Source of the DNA: Streptomyces lanatus
Lineage (GTDB): Bacteria; Actinomycetota; Actinomycetes; Streptomycetales; Streptomycetaceae
Assembly: GCF_014655715.1 (NCBI RefSeq)
Contig: NZ_BNBM01000019.1
Span: forward strand, 1-64,000
Reading direction: 5' to 3'
Length of the DNA: 64,000 nucleotides
Within the stretch, counting starts at the first letter, position 1, and each line of letters starts with the position of its first letter. Positions 32,475-40,286 of this stretch are shown here, one piece after another. The notes beneath the pieces were generated by a model. That model made no database searches, was not told where the DNA came from, and saw nothing but the letters and a program-made list of their open reading frames with translations. Made by a program: the position numbers and the translations under genes.

Positions 32475-32962
32475 CCACCCAGAAATTCCACCCGGAGCTC
32501 ACCCCGCCCCTGGAGGAGCTGGAGGCCCAGGAACGCCGCCTGGTCTTCCCCCGGTTCACCCACGACGACGCCTGGGCCCTGGGCTGCCTCCTGGTCGAGC
32601 TGGCCCGCGAGCGCGAAGCCCCCGTCGCCATCGACATCCACCGCGCCGGCCAGCAGCTCTTCCACGCGGCCCTGCCGGGCTCCACGCCCGACAACGACGC
32701 GTGGATCGCCCGCAAGCGCCGGGTGGTGGAGCGCTACGGCACGTCCTCCTACATCGTCGGCGCCCGCTTCCGCGCCAAGGGCACGACGTTCGAGGACTCG
32801 TCCCGCCTGGACCCCGATACGTACGCGGCGCATGGGGGTTCGGTCCCGATCAACGTGGAGGGTGTCGGGGTGATCGGGGCGGTGACGGTGAGTGGGCTGC
32901 CGCAGCTGGAGGACCACAGGATGGTGGTGGAGGCGGTGGAGCAGTTCTTGGACAAGGGCTGA
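32471..32962 (+). CDS. UPF0303/heme-degrading-domain family protein
   Basis: 163-residue cytoplasmic protein of the UPF0303/DUF336-like (GlcG/HbpS) fold. Conserved stretches are VAIDIHRAGQQLFHAAL, the NDAWIARKRRVVERYG motif and the glycine-rich GSVPINVEGVGVIGAVTVSG. Database names for this family mention heme-degrading domains, but many members sit in sugar operons and bind small molecules, which fits here. The GTG start overlaps the dehydrogenase stop as GTGA, giving a two-gene operon under the ROK operator. Biochemical function is unproven. Confidence 0.82.
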   Translation: MTTQKFHPELTPPLEELEAQERRLVFPRFTHDDAWALGCLLVELAREREAPVAIDIHRAGQQLFHAALPGSTPDNDAWIARKRRVVERYGTSSYIVGARFRAKGTTFEDSSRLDPDTYAAHGGSVPINVEGVGVIGAVTVSGLPQLEDHRMVVEAVEQFLDKG

Positions 32963-33046
32963 GAAGAGGCTTTTAAGGGGCGCGGGGAACTGCGCGAGAA
33001 GCCACGACGAGCTCGCACCCGCCGTACATCGCGCAGTCCCCACCCC

Positions 33047-33904
33047 TCAGGCGTCTTTGAACTCCTGCCGCTGACGACCAAGCCCCTCGATCTCCAGCTC
33101 CACCACATCCCCGGCCCGCAGATACGGCTTCGGCTCGGGCGCCCCCATGGCCACCCCCGCCGGCGTCCCCGTATTGATGACGTCCCCGGGATAGAGCGTC
33201 ATGAACTGACTGACATACCGCACGACCTCTGCCACCGGAAAGATCTGCTCGGCCGTAGTCCCGTCCTGCTTCAGCTCCCCGTTGACCCACAACCGCAGGC
33301 CGAGACTCTGCGGATCCGGCACCTCGTCCGCCGTCACCAGCCACGGCCCCAGCGGATTGAACGTCTCGCAGTTCTTGCCCTTGTCCCAGGTCCCGCCCCG
33401 CTCGATCTGGAACTCCCGCTCGGACACGTCGTGCGCCACCGCGTACCCGGCGACATGCGCGAGGGCCTCCTCGGCCGACTCCACATACCGGGCCGTACGC
33501 CCGATGACGACGGCGAGCTCGACCTCCCAGTCGGTCTTGGTGGACCGCCTCGGCACGAGCACCGTGTCGTTCGGGCCGACGACCGTGTCCGCGGCCTTGA
33601 AGAAGATGACCGGCTCGGCGGGCGGCTCGGCCCCGGTCTCGCGGGCGTGGTCGTGGTAGTTCAGGCCGATGCACACGACCTTGCCGATACGGGCGAGCGG
33701 CGGCCCGACGCGCAGCCCGTCCGCGTCCAGCGCGGGCAGCTCACCGCCCTCCGCGGCGGACCGGATCCGCCCCAGCGCCGCATCGTCGGCGAGCAGCGCG
33801 CCGTCGATGTCCGGGACGACACCGGAGAGGTCGCGCAGGACGCCCTCGGCGTCGAGCAGCGCGGGCGTCTCCGCTCCCGCCGTACCGACTCGCAGCAGCT
33901 TCAT
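33047..33904 (-). CDS. fumarylacetoacetate hydrolase family protein
   Basis: 285-residue cytoplasmic enzyme of the FAH/HpcE fold. An N-terminal ~65-residue region precedes the catalytic domain with VCIGLNYHDHARETG, PVIFFKAADTVVGPND, the metal ligands in WEVELAVVIGR and DVSEREFQ, and GDVINTGTPAGVAMG near the C-terminus. Members hydrolyse or hydrate beta-diketo acids, including 2,4-diketo-3-deoxy-L-fuconate, gentisate products and acylpyruvates. Its closeness to the Gfo/Idh/MocA dehydrogenase hints at sugar-acid catabolism, but it is convergent with that operon. The ATG at 33904 follows GGGAG. Confidence 0.85.
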   Translation of the reverse strand: MKLLRVGTAGAETPALLDAEGVLRDLSGVVPDIDGALLADDAALGRIRSAAEGGELPALDADGLRVGPPLARIGKVVCIGLNYHDHARETGAEPPAEPVIFFKAADTVVGPNDTVLVPRRSTKTDWEVELAVVIGRTARYVESAEEALAHVAGYAVAHDVSEREFQIERGGTWDKGKNCETFNPLGPWLVTADEVPDPQSLGLRLWVNGELKQDGTTAEQIFPVAEVVRYVSQFMTLYPGDVINTGTPAGVAMGAPEPKPYLRAGDVVELEIEGLGRQRQEFKDA

Positions 33905-34030
33905 GATCACAATCTCCCTCGATCGCGGGGCGCCCGCCGACGGGTGCAGCCATCGGAGGACTGGTCGATCCTCCAAGGTCGACGCCCAGTCCGCAATACC
34001 CGGTTCACGTACTGGACCGTAGGCAGGGAC

Positions 34031-34747
34031 CTACCGGTACAGCGCGGCCCGCTCCACCGCACTCCACGTCGTGCTGGTCACCACATACAGCGCGGCGGCC
34101 AGCGGCACCACCGCCACGGTGAAGAGCGTGAAGAAGGACATGAACGGCATGACCTTGGTCATCGCCCCCATCCCGGGAACCGGCTGCTGTCCATCAACCA
34201 CCGGCATCGCCGGATTCGCGGCCATCATCCGCTTCGTACGGCGGAAATTGAACGCGGCGACACCGGCGACGACCACGAACAGCCCGACGTACACGAGACC
34301 CGCCGCCCCGAACACACCGCCGTCACCGAGCGCGTCCGCCCAGCGGTCCCCGAGGGGCGCGGCGAACAACTGGTGGGACAGCAGCTCGTTCGCCTTGCCG
34401 CCGATCGTCGTGTTCGAGAACAGGTGGTAGAGCAGGAAGAACGCGGGCAGCTGGAACAGGCTGGGCAGACATCCGGACAGCGGCGACACCTTCTCCGCGC
34501 TGTGCAGCTCCATCACGGCCCGCTGGAGCTTCTCGGGGTTCTTGCCGTGCTTCTTCCGCAGCTCGGCGATCTTCGGCTGCAGCTCGGCGCGCGCCTTCTG
34601 CCCGCGCGCGGCGGCCCGGGACAGGGGATGCACCAGCAGCCGTACGAACGCGGTGAACAGGACGATCGCGGCGGCGGCCGCGGTGGCGCCGAACAGCGGG
34701 TCGAGGAGATCGGCCAACTGCTGAACAAGGTCGGCGAAAACGGACAT
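34031..34747 (-). CDS. YidC/Oxa1 family membrane insertase, second paralogue type
   Basis: 238-residue insertase. It keeps the Oxa1 core: membrane segments at about 22-42, 95-112, 140-165 and 195-225, a conserved positively charged groove Arg in AFVRLLVHPLSRAAARGQ, and the cytoplasmic helical hairpin with ELRKKHGKNPEKLQRAVMEL. It is shorter than the rnpA-linked YidC of streptomycetes, lacks a long basic C-terminal tail, and is not next to rpmH/rnpA, so it is a second copy. The DUF6412 gene lies just upstream. A specialised substrate set is possible. ATG preceded by GGAGGGCTCACCC. Confidence 0.88.
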   Translation of the reverse strand: MSVFADLVQQLADLLDPLFGATAAAAAIVLFTAFVRLLVHPLSRAAARGQKARAELQPKIAELRKKHGKNPEKLQRAVMELHSAEKVSPLSGCLPSLFQLPAFFLLYHLFSNTTIGGKANELLSHQLFAAPLGDRWADALGDGGVFGAAGLVYVGLFVVVAGVAAFNFRRTKRMMAANPAMPVVDGQQPVPGMGAMTKVMPFMSFFTLFTVAVVPLAAALYVVTSTTWSAVERAALYR

Positions 34748-34863
34748 GGGTGAGCCCTCCGGGGGTCTCGTCGTGCCGGATTGGAGAGAGCTGCCGGGAA
34801 ACGGCAGGGCGGCATGACGACCCGCGCGGGGTCACAGAGGTGAGCCGGGTGGCTGTGTGTGCC

Positions 34864-35175
34864 CTACGCGGCGGTCGCCGGGAGGGCGTGTCCGGGCGCC
34901 CTGGGCCGTGGCCGGCCAGAGGCATCGGGGTCGCGTTGCGGCAGGAAGGCCGTACGGCGGGCCCGGTCGCGGATGGCCGTACGCACTCGGGTGGGCGCGA
35001 CGGCGGGCGCGGAGCGCGAGACGAGGAGGGAGCAGACGGCGAACGCGGATCCCGCGGCGGCGGTCGCCGCGAGGGCGACGGTCGCGGAAAGGCTGCCGGT
35101 GTCGAGCAGCACGACTTCGAGGAAGAGCAGCACCATCGCGGTGACGGGACGCAGACTCGCCCGGTTTCGCATCAT
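34864..35175 (-). CDS. DUF6412-like small membrane protein
   Basis: 103-residue protein with two adjacent hydrophobic segments (about 10-30 and 32-50) and a basic Pro/Arg-rich cytoplasmic tail. Families of this shape (DUF6412) accompany the second YidC in streptomycetes, as here. MetMet start at 35175/35172 after GAGGGG. Function unknown; a role as an insertase accessory or substrate is only suggested by position. Confidence 0.65.
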   Translation of the reverse strand: MMRNRASLRPVTAMVLLFLEVVLLDTGSLSATVALAATAAAGSAFAVCSLLVSRSAPAVAPTRVRTAIRDRARRTAFLPQRDPDASGRPRPRAPGHALPATAA

Positions 35176-35231
35176 CGGTACCCCTCCCCTCGTACGGCTC
35201 GATCCTGACTCATCACGCGCTGGACCTGATG

Positions 35232-36029
35232 TTACCGGGGCCGCATGGAGAGCAGCTTGCCCCACACCACCAACCGGTACTTGGACGTGTACTCCGGCGT
35301 GCAGGTGGTGAGCGTGAGGTAGTAGCCGGGTTCGGTGTAGCCGTACCCGGGTCTGACCTCGGAGCGTGGGACCGGCCGGATGACACCCCCGTCACGAGCG
35401 GCCGTCTGCGGCAGGGTCCGGTCGACGGCGTACGTGTACGTCGCGCTCCGCGTCTCGACCCGGACGGTGTCCCCGGCCCTGAGCCGGTTGATGTACCGGA
35501 ACGGCTCGCCGTGGGTGTTGCGGTGCCCGGCGAGGGCGAAGTTGCCCGCCTGGCCGGGCTGCCCGGTGCCGGGGTAGTGGCCGACGTAGCCCTTGTTGAG
35601 GACGCCGCTCTTGGCTACGCCCTCGGCCACGGGGACGCGGAGGGCGAGGCGGGGGATGGAGAGGATGGCGTAGGCCTGGGACCAGTCGGGGGTCGGGGCG
35701 GGGGCGGCGGTGGGCGCGGGCGGGGGCCCGTTCCGTCCGTTCCCGGTGTCGGGCGGCGGGGCCGTCGTCGCCGGTGGGGCCGTCGTCGCCGGTGGGGCCA
35801 CCGCCGTACGGGAATCACCGCCTCCCCCGTCCCAGGACCGCTCCAGCGCCCGGACCTCCCGTTCGGCGCCCTCCCTGGCCTCCCGGTTGGTCCACCACAC
35901 CTGATGCACGACGAGCAGCAGAAGCAGCACCCCGACGGTGACGAGCACCTCCCCGCCACCCCACAGCACCCGCCACCGCAGGGCACGCCGCCGAAGCGCG
36001 CTGTGCCGCACGACGCGAACCCGCACCAT
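35232..36029 (-). CDS. class E sortase
   Basis: 265-residue transpeptidase with an N-terminal membrane helix (about 27-43), a Pro/Ala/Thr-rich spacer containing PPATTAPPATTAPP (encoded by an 18-bp tandem duplication at 35761-35796) and a sortase barrel from about 120. The triad is His169 (LAGHRNTHG), Cys243 (LTLTTCTPEY) and Arg252 (SKYRLVVWG). Class E enzymes cleave LAxTG signals and attach proteins to peptidoglycan; two candidate substrates lie in this window (29332-30120 and 62010-63467). The ATG at 36029 follows GGAGGAGG. In streptomycetes these sortases help display chaplins and support aerial growth. Confidence 0.9.
   Translation of the reverse strand: MVRVRVVRHSALRRRALRWRVLWGGGEVLVTVGVLLLLLVVHQVWWTNREAREGAEREVRALERSWDGGGGDSRTAVAPPATTAPPATTAPPPDTGNGRNGPPPAPTAAPAPTPDWSQAYAILSIPRLALRVPVAEGVAKSGVLNKGYVGHYPGTGQPGQAGNFALAGHRNTHGEPFRYINRLRAGDTVRVETRSATYTYAVDRTLPQTAARDGGVIRPVPRSEVRPGYGYTEPGYYLTLTTCTPEYTSKYRLVVWGKLLSMRPR
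35761..35796. repeat. 18-bp tandem duplication inside the class E sortase gene
   Basis: Two adjacent copies of GCCGTCGTCGCCGGTGGG encode the PPATTA repeats in the Pro/Thr spacer of the sortase. A third diverged unit follows. Length variation here would change the reach of the catalytic domain from the membrane. Confidence 0.7.
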
Positions 36030-36299
36030 CGGTGAGCCTCCTCCGCCGGGGCCGCCCGCACGATAAGGGCCGGGGCGCGAGGTCTCCAGACCCGTGCGCG
36101 ACCGGTCCGCACAGGGCCGGGGTACCGGGCCGGTGTCCGGTACCCCGAACACTTCCTCCACAGGTTTGAGAAAGGGCTGTCGGAACCCTCGACAACCTCA
36201 CCCGCCACACCTGATGCTTCCTGTCGGCATGAACGGGACAGGCCACGACGCCGGTTCGACGACGACCGGCCGCCGGCCGTTGAACGAAGCGGAGAAGTC

Positions 36300-37772
36300 A
36301 TGATCAGACGCAGAACTCTGCTGGCGGCGACAGGCGGCGCCGTCCTCGGCGGCGCCCTGGCGACGGGCACCGCACACGCGGACGCCACCATCGCCGTCAA
36401 CCCCGGTACGTCGTACGGCACTTGGGAGGGCTGGGGCACCTCCCTCGCCTGGTGGGCCAACGTCTTCGGAGCCCGCACCGACTTCGCGGACCTCTTCTTC
36501 ACCACCAACTCGGTCACCTACAACGGCACGGCCCTCCCCGGCCTCGGCCTCAACATCGCCCGCTACAACCTGGGCGCATGCAGCTGGAACACCGTGGGCG
36601 GCGAGACGATGGTCAAGTCCGCCAACATCCCCGGCTTCAAGCAGATCGAGGGCTTCTGGCAGGACTGGAACAACGAGGACCCCACGTCCTCGGCCTGGGA
36701 CTGGACGGCGGACGCGAACCAGCGCTCGATGCTGCAGAAGGCGACGGCGCGTGGCGCGATCACCGAGCTCTTCGCCAACTCCCCCATGTGGTGGATGTGT
36801 TCCAACCACAACCCGTCCGGCGCGGCGGACGGCGGCAACAACCTCCAGACCTGGAACTACCGCCAGCACGCCTCACACCTGGCGGCGACGGCCCTGTACG
36901 CGAAGCAGAACTGGGGCGTGAACTTCGCGACGGTCGACCCGTTCAACGAGCCGGCCTCCACCTGGTGGACCGCCACCGGCACCCAGGAGGGCTGCCACAT
37001 GGACCCGGCGGTCCAGGCGGCCGTACTCCCGTACATGCGCAGCGAGTTGGACAAGCGAGGCCTGTCGGGGATCCGCATCTCATCCTCGGACGAGACGAAC
37101 TACGACACGGCCCGCTCCACGTGGTCATCCTTCAACTCCGCGACGAAGGCTCTGGTCAGCCAGGTCAACGTGCACGGCTACCAGGGCTCGGGAGGCCGCC
37201 GCGACCTCCTCTACACGGACGTGGTGACGACGTCGGGCAAGAAGCTGTGGAACTCGGAGACAGGCGACAGCGACGCCACCGGCTACAACTTGGCCTCGAA
37301 CCTCCTCTACGACTTCCGCTGGCTGCACCCGACGGCGTGGTGCTACTGGCAGGTGATGGACCCGTCGACGGGCTGGGCGATGATCGCGTACGACGCGAAC
37401 ACGCTCCAACCCACCACAGTCCAGACCAAGCACTACGTAATGGCACAGTTCAGCCGCCACATCCGCCCCGGAATGCGCATCCTGGACACAGGCGTCAGCT
37501 ACGCGGCAGCGGCCTACGACCCCTCCGCCCGCCGCCTGGTGATAGTGGCCCTGAACACATCGACATCCGCCCAGACGCTGACCTTCGACCTCTCCCGCTT
37601 CACCACGGTGAGCGGCGGCTCGGGCGGCCTGGTCCCGCGCTGGAACACGGTGACGACGGGCGGCGATCAATACCGGTCGTACTCGAACACGTACCTGAGC
37701 GGTAAGTCGGTGGCGGTGCCGTTCGCGGGCAAGGCGGTGCAGACGCTGCAGGTGGACGGTGTGGTGATCTGA
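36300..37772 (+). CDS. GH30 endo-beta-1,6-galactanase
   Basis: 490-residue secreted glycoside hydrolase. The N-terminal MIRRRTLLAATGG is a Tat-type signal ending near AHADAT. The TIM barrel runs to about 385 and keeps the acid/base Glu217 (TVDPFNEPAS) and nucleophile Glu320 (LWNSETGDS); the last ~100 residues form the beta-sandwich typical of GH30. It matches the Streptomyces beta-1,6-galactanase subgroup that degrades arabinogalactan side chains from plants. A GGAGAAG precedes the ATG. It stands alone, divergent from the sortase, with 270 bases upstream containing no recognised operator. Confidence 0.88.
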   Translation: MIRRRTLLAATGGAVLGGALATGTAHADATIAVNPGTSYGTWEGWGTSLAWWANVFGARTDFADLFFTTNSVTYNGTALPGLGLNIARYNLGACSWNTVGGETMVKSANIPGFKQIEGFWQDWNNEDPTSSAWDWTADANQRSMLQKATARGAITELFANSPMWWMCSNHNPSGAADGGNNLQTWNYRQHASHLAATALYAKQNWGVNFATVDPFNEPASTWWTATGTQEGCHMDPAVQAAVLPYMRSELDKRGLSGIRISSSDETNYDTARSTWSSFNSATKALVSQVNVHGYQGSGGRRDLLYTDVVTTSGKKLWNSETGDSDATGYNLASNLLYDFRWLHPTAWCYWQVMDPSTGWAMIAYDANTLQPTTVQTKHYVMAQFSRHIRPGMRILDTGVSYAAAAYDPSARRLVIVALNTSTSAQTLTFDLSRFTTVSGGSGGLVPRWNTVTTGGDQYRSYSNTYLSGKSVAVPFAGKAVQTLQVDGVVI

Positions 37773-37822
37773 CCCGACAGGCAGGACGCAACCGCGGACG
37801 CTGACGGAACGTCGTGCGTCAC

Positions 37823-38200
37823 ATGATGACGAAAGCGGAAGATCGCGGGCCCCGAACCGCCCACGGCCGAGCCCTCCTGGCCCCCGCCCTGGCCAACCTG
37901 GCCATCGGGATACCCGCGATCATCCCGCTCTACCTGACGTACTGGCTGCTGACCCGCTACGCCCCCTCGGACTGCGAAGCCTTCGCACCCACACCGCCAA
38001 GCGCGACGAACTGCGACTACCACACACTCGACCACGCACCGGTGGTGATGTTCCTGCTGGCACTGACGGGAGCGGTACTGGTACTCCTGGCGCTGAGGGT
38101 GAACGTAAGACCCCATGGCCGGGGCTCGACGAGATGGCTGGCGATGACGCCCCTGATCCTGGTCCCGTTCCTGACCTTGCTGTGCCTGGCCAGAACCTGA
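37823..38200 (+). CDS. small membrane protein, hypothetical
   Basis: About 125 residues with three hydrophobic segments (about 22-44, 72-92 and 105-122) and two Cys residues (DCEAFAP, TNCDYH) in the loop between the first two, which may form a disulfide outside. No known family recognised. Start uncertain: GTG at 37814, ATG at 37823 or ATG at 37826. It follows the galactanase by 50 bases in the same direction. Confidence 0.6.
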   Translation: MMTKAEDRGPRTAHGRALLAPALANLAIGIPAIIPLYLTYWLLTRYAPSDCEAFAPTPPSATNCDYHTLDHAPVVMFLLALTGAVLVLLALRVNVRPHGRGSTRWLAMTPLILVPFLTLLCLART

Positions 38201-38286
38201 GCCCCGCCCCTCCACCAGGCAATATCTGCACCCTGTTCCCTCCTCTGTTCTCCGCTCCGCCACCCCTGGGCAGTACGGTGTCCCCC

Positions 38287-39297
38287 ATGCGCCCCGACAC
38301 GCCTGCCGAAAACGTCGACCACACCGCCGAGGCGGCACGCCTGGAGCGAACCGCCGGCCTCTACCCCGAGGACGCCGAAGCCCTGCTCCTGCGGGCCGCG
38401 GCCCACCTGGAACTGTCCGGCGACCGCCCCGCCGCGACCGCGCTCTACGACCGCCTCCTGTCGTCACCCGCCCCCTTGGACGACCCTCACCTGGTACGAG
38501 CCCTGAAGGCCTCGAACCTCTGGGAGTACGGCCATGAGGCGGAGGCCAGGGCGATCATCGACGGCGTCAGGTCAGCGGCCCCCCGCGACCCGGCCCCCTG
38601 GGTGATCATCGCGGAGGCGCTGGAGTCCCACGACGAGCTGGAACAGGCGCAGGAAACATTCACAGAGGGCGTCACCCTCCTCCTGACGGACGTCCCGGAG
38701 CCCCCGTACTCCACACACCCCTTGCTCTTCGGCCGCCACCGCGTACGCCGCATGCTGGGCGCCCCCCACGACGAGTGGGACACCTTCGCGGACACCCTCC
38801 ACTCGATGCCGGTCTCCCTGGACGAACTCCACGACCCGAAGCGGGTGTGGTCCCTCGGCTCGGACAACCCGGCGGAACTGGAGGCGGAGATCTCACGCCT
38901 GCGCGCGGAACTGGGCGCATTCAGGGAGGCCCTGTCCCGCCCGTTCCCGGTGGCGGTCCTGCACTGGCCGGAAGCCGAACTGACGGAACTGACGGCGGCG
39001 TACCCGTCCCTGTCCTCCGAGTACCCGTCCCACGACGACCACCTGACGACGATAGAGAACTCCCTCCGAGAACTCTCAGCCTCCGGCACCCCGAACCTCG
39101 GCATCGTCACGGGCACGGTCCCGTCCTACGAGGCCTTCGCAGCCTCCGAGCTCTCCTCCCCGGAGGACACGACGCTGCTGCCGCAGTACGCGACGACGCT
39201 GGCGGCACGGGGGCGGGCGGTGGCTTGGCCTCCGCAGCGGGGGGCGGTTTGTTGGTGTGGGTCGGGGCGGGTTTATGGGGAGTGCCACGGGTCGTAA
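38287..39297 (+). CDS. TPR-like protein with C-terminal SEC-C zinc motif
   Basis: 336-residue cytoplasmic protein. Residues about 10-150 are helical repeats resembling tetratricopeptide units (for example ARLERTAGLYPEDAEALLLR and AWVIIAEALESHDELEQAQE-like segments). The C-terminus is a SEC-C motif CWCGSGRVYGECHG with Cys322, Cys324, Cys333 and His334, which binds zinc and in SecA contacts SecB or ribosomes. Stand-alone SEC-C proteins probably bind ribosomes or chaperone clients, but this one is unstudied as far as I know. The ATG at 38287 is preceded by GGTGTCCCCC and no strong ribosome binding site. Confidence 0.8.
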   Translation: MRPDTPAENVDHTAEAARLERTAGLYPEDAEALLLRAAAHLELSGDRPAATALYDRLLSSPAPLDDPHLVRALKASNLWEYGHEAEARAIIDGVRSAAPRDPAPWVIIAEALESHDELEQAQETFTEGVTLLLTDVPEPPYSTHPLLFGRHRVRRMLGAPHDEWDTFADTLHSMPVSLDELHDPKRVWSLGSDNPAELEAEISRLRAELGAFREALSRPFPVAVLHWPEAELTELTAAYPSLSSEYPSHDDHLTTIENSLRELSASGTPNLGIVTGTVPSYEAFAASELSSPEDTTLLPQYATTLAARGRAVAWPPQRGAVCWCGSGRVYGECHGS

Positions 39298-39795
39298 CCG
39301 CAGGCAGGCCTGACCCACGCTCGTCCCGGACCGGCCTCAGCGCGACCCCACCACGCCCCACCCACCGCACGCCGCTCAACCCACCCGGCGTGCCCCCGAG
39401 ACGCCAATGCGCCCCCGACTCCGCCCCGCCACCCAACCGACCCCACCGCCAACCAACCTTGGCCACCCGCCTCTCCGGGCCGCCCGCTCGCTTCTCCACC
39501 GTGCTGGAGCGGGCCGGGTCAAGGGTGGCCCGGAGGGCCATCGGCGCAGCCGACGCGGAACGCAGCGCAGCGGAGTGGAGCGCCCTTGAGGCGGCTCGCG
39601 GAAGCACGACACTGGCCAAGAAGCGGGCGGACCCAACGGTGCGCAGAAAATCCGTCCAGCGACCACATGGCCAGCCGCGCGAAGGTTTGAGCTCAAACTT
39701 GGATCTACGGCCACCGGCATCGACCCATTCAGTGGCCGGAGCGCAGTCTCACGACTCCCACCTCACCGCCCTCCGTCCGTCGGCACAATGCTCAG
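39298..39795. other. intergenic region at the left edge of the accessory island
   Basis: This 498-bp stretch contains no gene I can support. Bases 39298-39500 are Pro/Ala-codon-like C-rich sequence. A repeat-like element lies at 39519-39589, and 39590-39680 continues with CGGCTCGCGGAAGCACGACA and similar sequence I associate with intergenic repeats in other streptomycetes. Near the right end CACAAT at 39786-39789 overlaps a -10-like position for the Vsr gene. Confidence 0.5.
39519..39589. repeat. palindrome-ended intergenic repeat element
   Basis: TCAAGGGTG at 39519-39527 and CGCCCTTGA at 39581-39589 are inverted copies with one G-T mismatch, bounding 71 bp rich in GCGCAGCGGAGTGGAGC-like repeats. 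I recall similar TCAAGGGC-bounded sequence recurring in Streptomyces intergenic regions; no search was run. Confidence 0.4.
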
Positions 39796-40236
39796 ATGCC
39801 ACGTGCTGTTCCTTCCTCCCCCAGCGTCTCCGCCCGCATGAGCCGCCAGAGCTCCCGCGACACTGTCCCCGAGGTCGCGGTCCGGAAGATCCTGCACGCC
39901 GCAGGATGGCGTTACCGAGTAAACGTCCCAGTGCCCGACATGCCTCGCCGCACGATCGACATCGCCTTCCCCAAGGCCAAGATCGCGATCTTCCTGGATG
40001 GTTGCTTCTGGCACGGCTGCCCCGAGCACGCCACACAGCCGAAAGCAAACGCTGAGTGGTGGCGAACAAAGCTCGGCAACAACATGGCTCGCGATCTTGA
40101 GACGACAGAGCACCTCACCGCGGCCGGATGGAAGGTCCTCCGCTTCTGGGAGCACGAGCGGCCAGAGGACGTTGCCCATCGAATTGCCGCGCATGCACGC
40201 AGCTCACTCACCGACCGAAACCGACGTTCTCCATGA
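39796..40236 (+). CDS. Vsr-family very-short-patch-repair-type endonuclease
   Basis: 146-residue nuclease. Vsr features are all present: MSRQSSRDTVPE with Glu26, RRTIDIAFP with the metal-binding Asp55, FLDGCFWHGCPEH with Cys70, His73, Cys75 and His78, the NNMARD block at 95-100 and FWEHERPE at 117-123. Vsr nicks T-G mismatches beside a methylated cytosine, or acts as a restriction-type nuclease. No cognate cytosine methyltransferase is nearby, so it is an orphan. A CACAAT -10-like box lies six bases before the ATG, suggesting a leaderless mRNA. The helicase gene begins 51 bases downstream on the same strand, implying a two-gene operon. GC is lower than in flanking genes. Confidence 0.9.
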   Translation: MPRAVPSSPSVSARMSRQSSRDTVPEVAVRKILHAAGWRYRVNVPVPDMPRRTIDIAFPKAKIAIFLDGCFWHGCPEHATQPKANAEWWRTKLGNNMARDLETTEHLTAAGWKVLRFWEHERPEDVAHRIAAHARSSLTDRNRRSP

Positions 40237-40286
40237 GGGCTCTCAGTGTCACCTGCTAAAACTGAGCCATTGCTGTGTGTGAGGGA

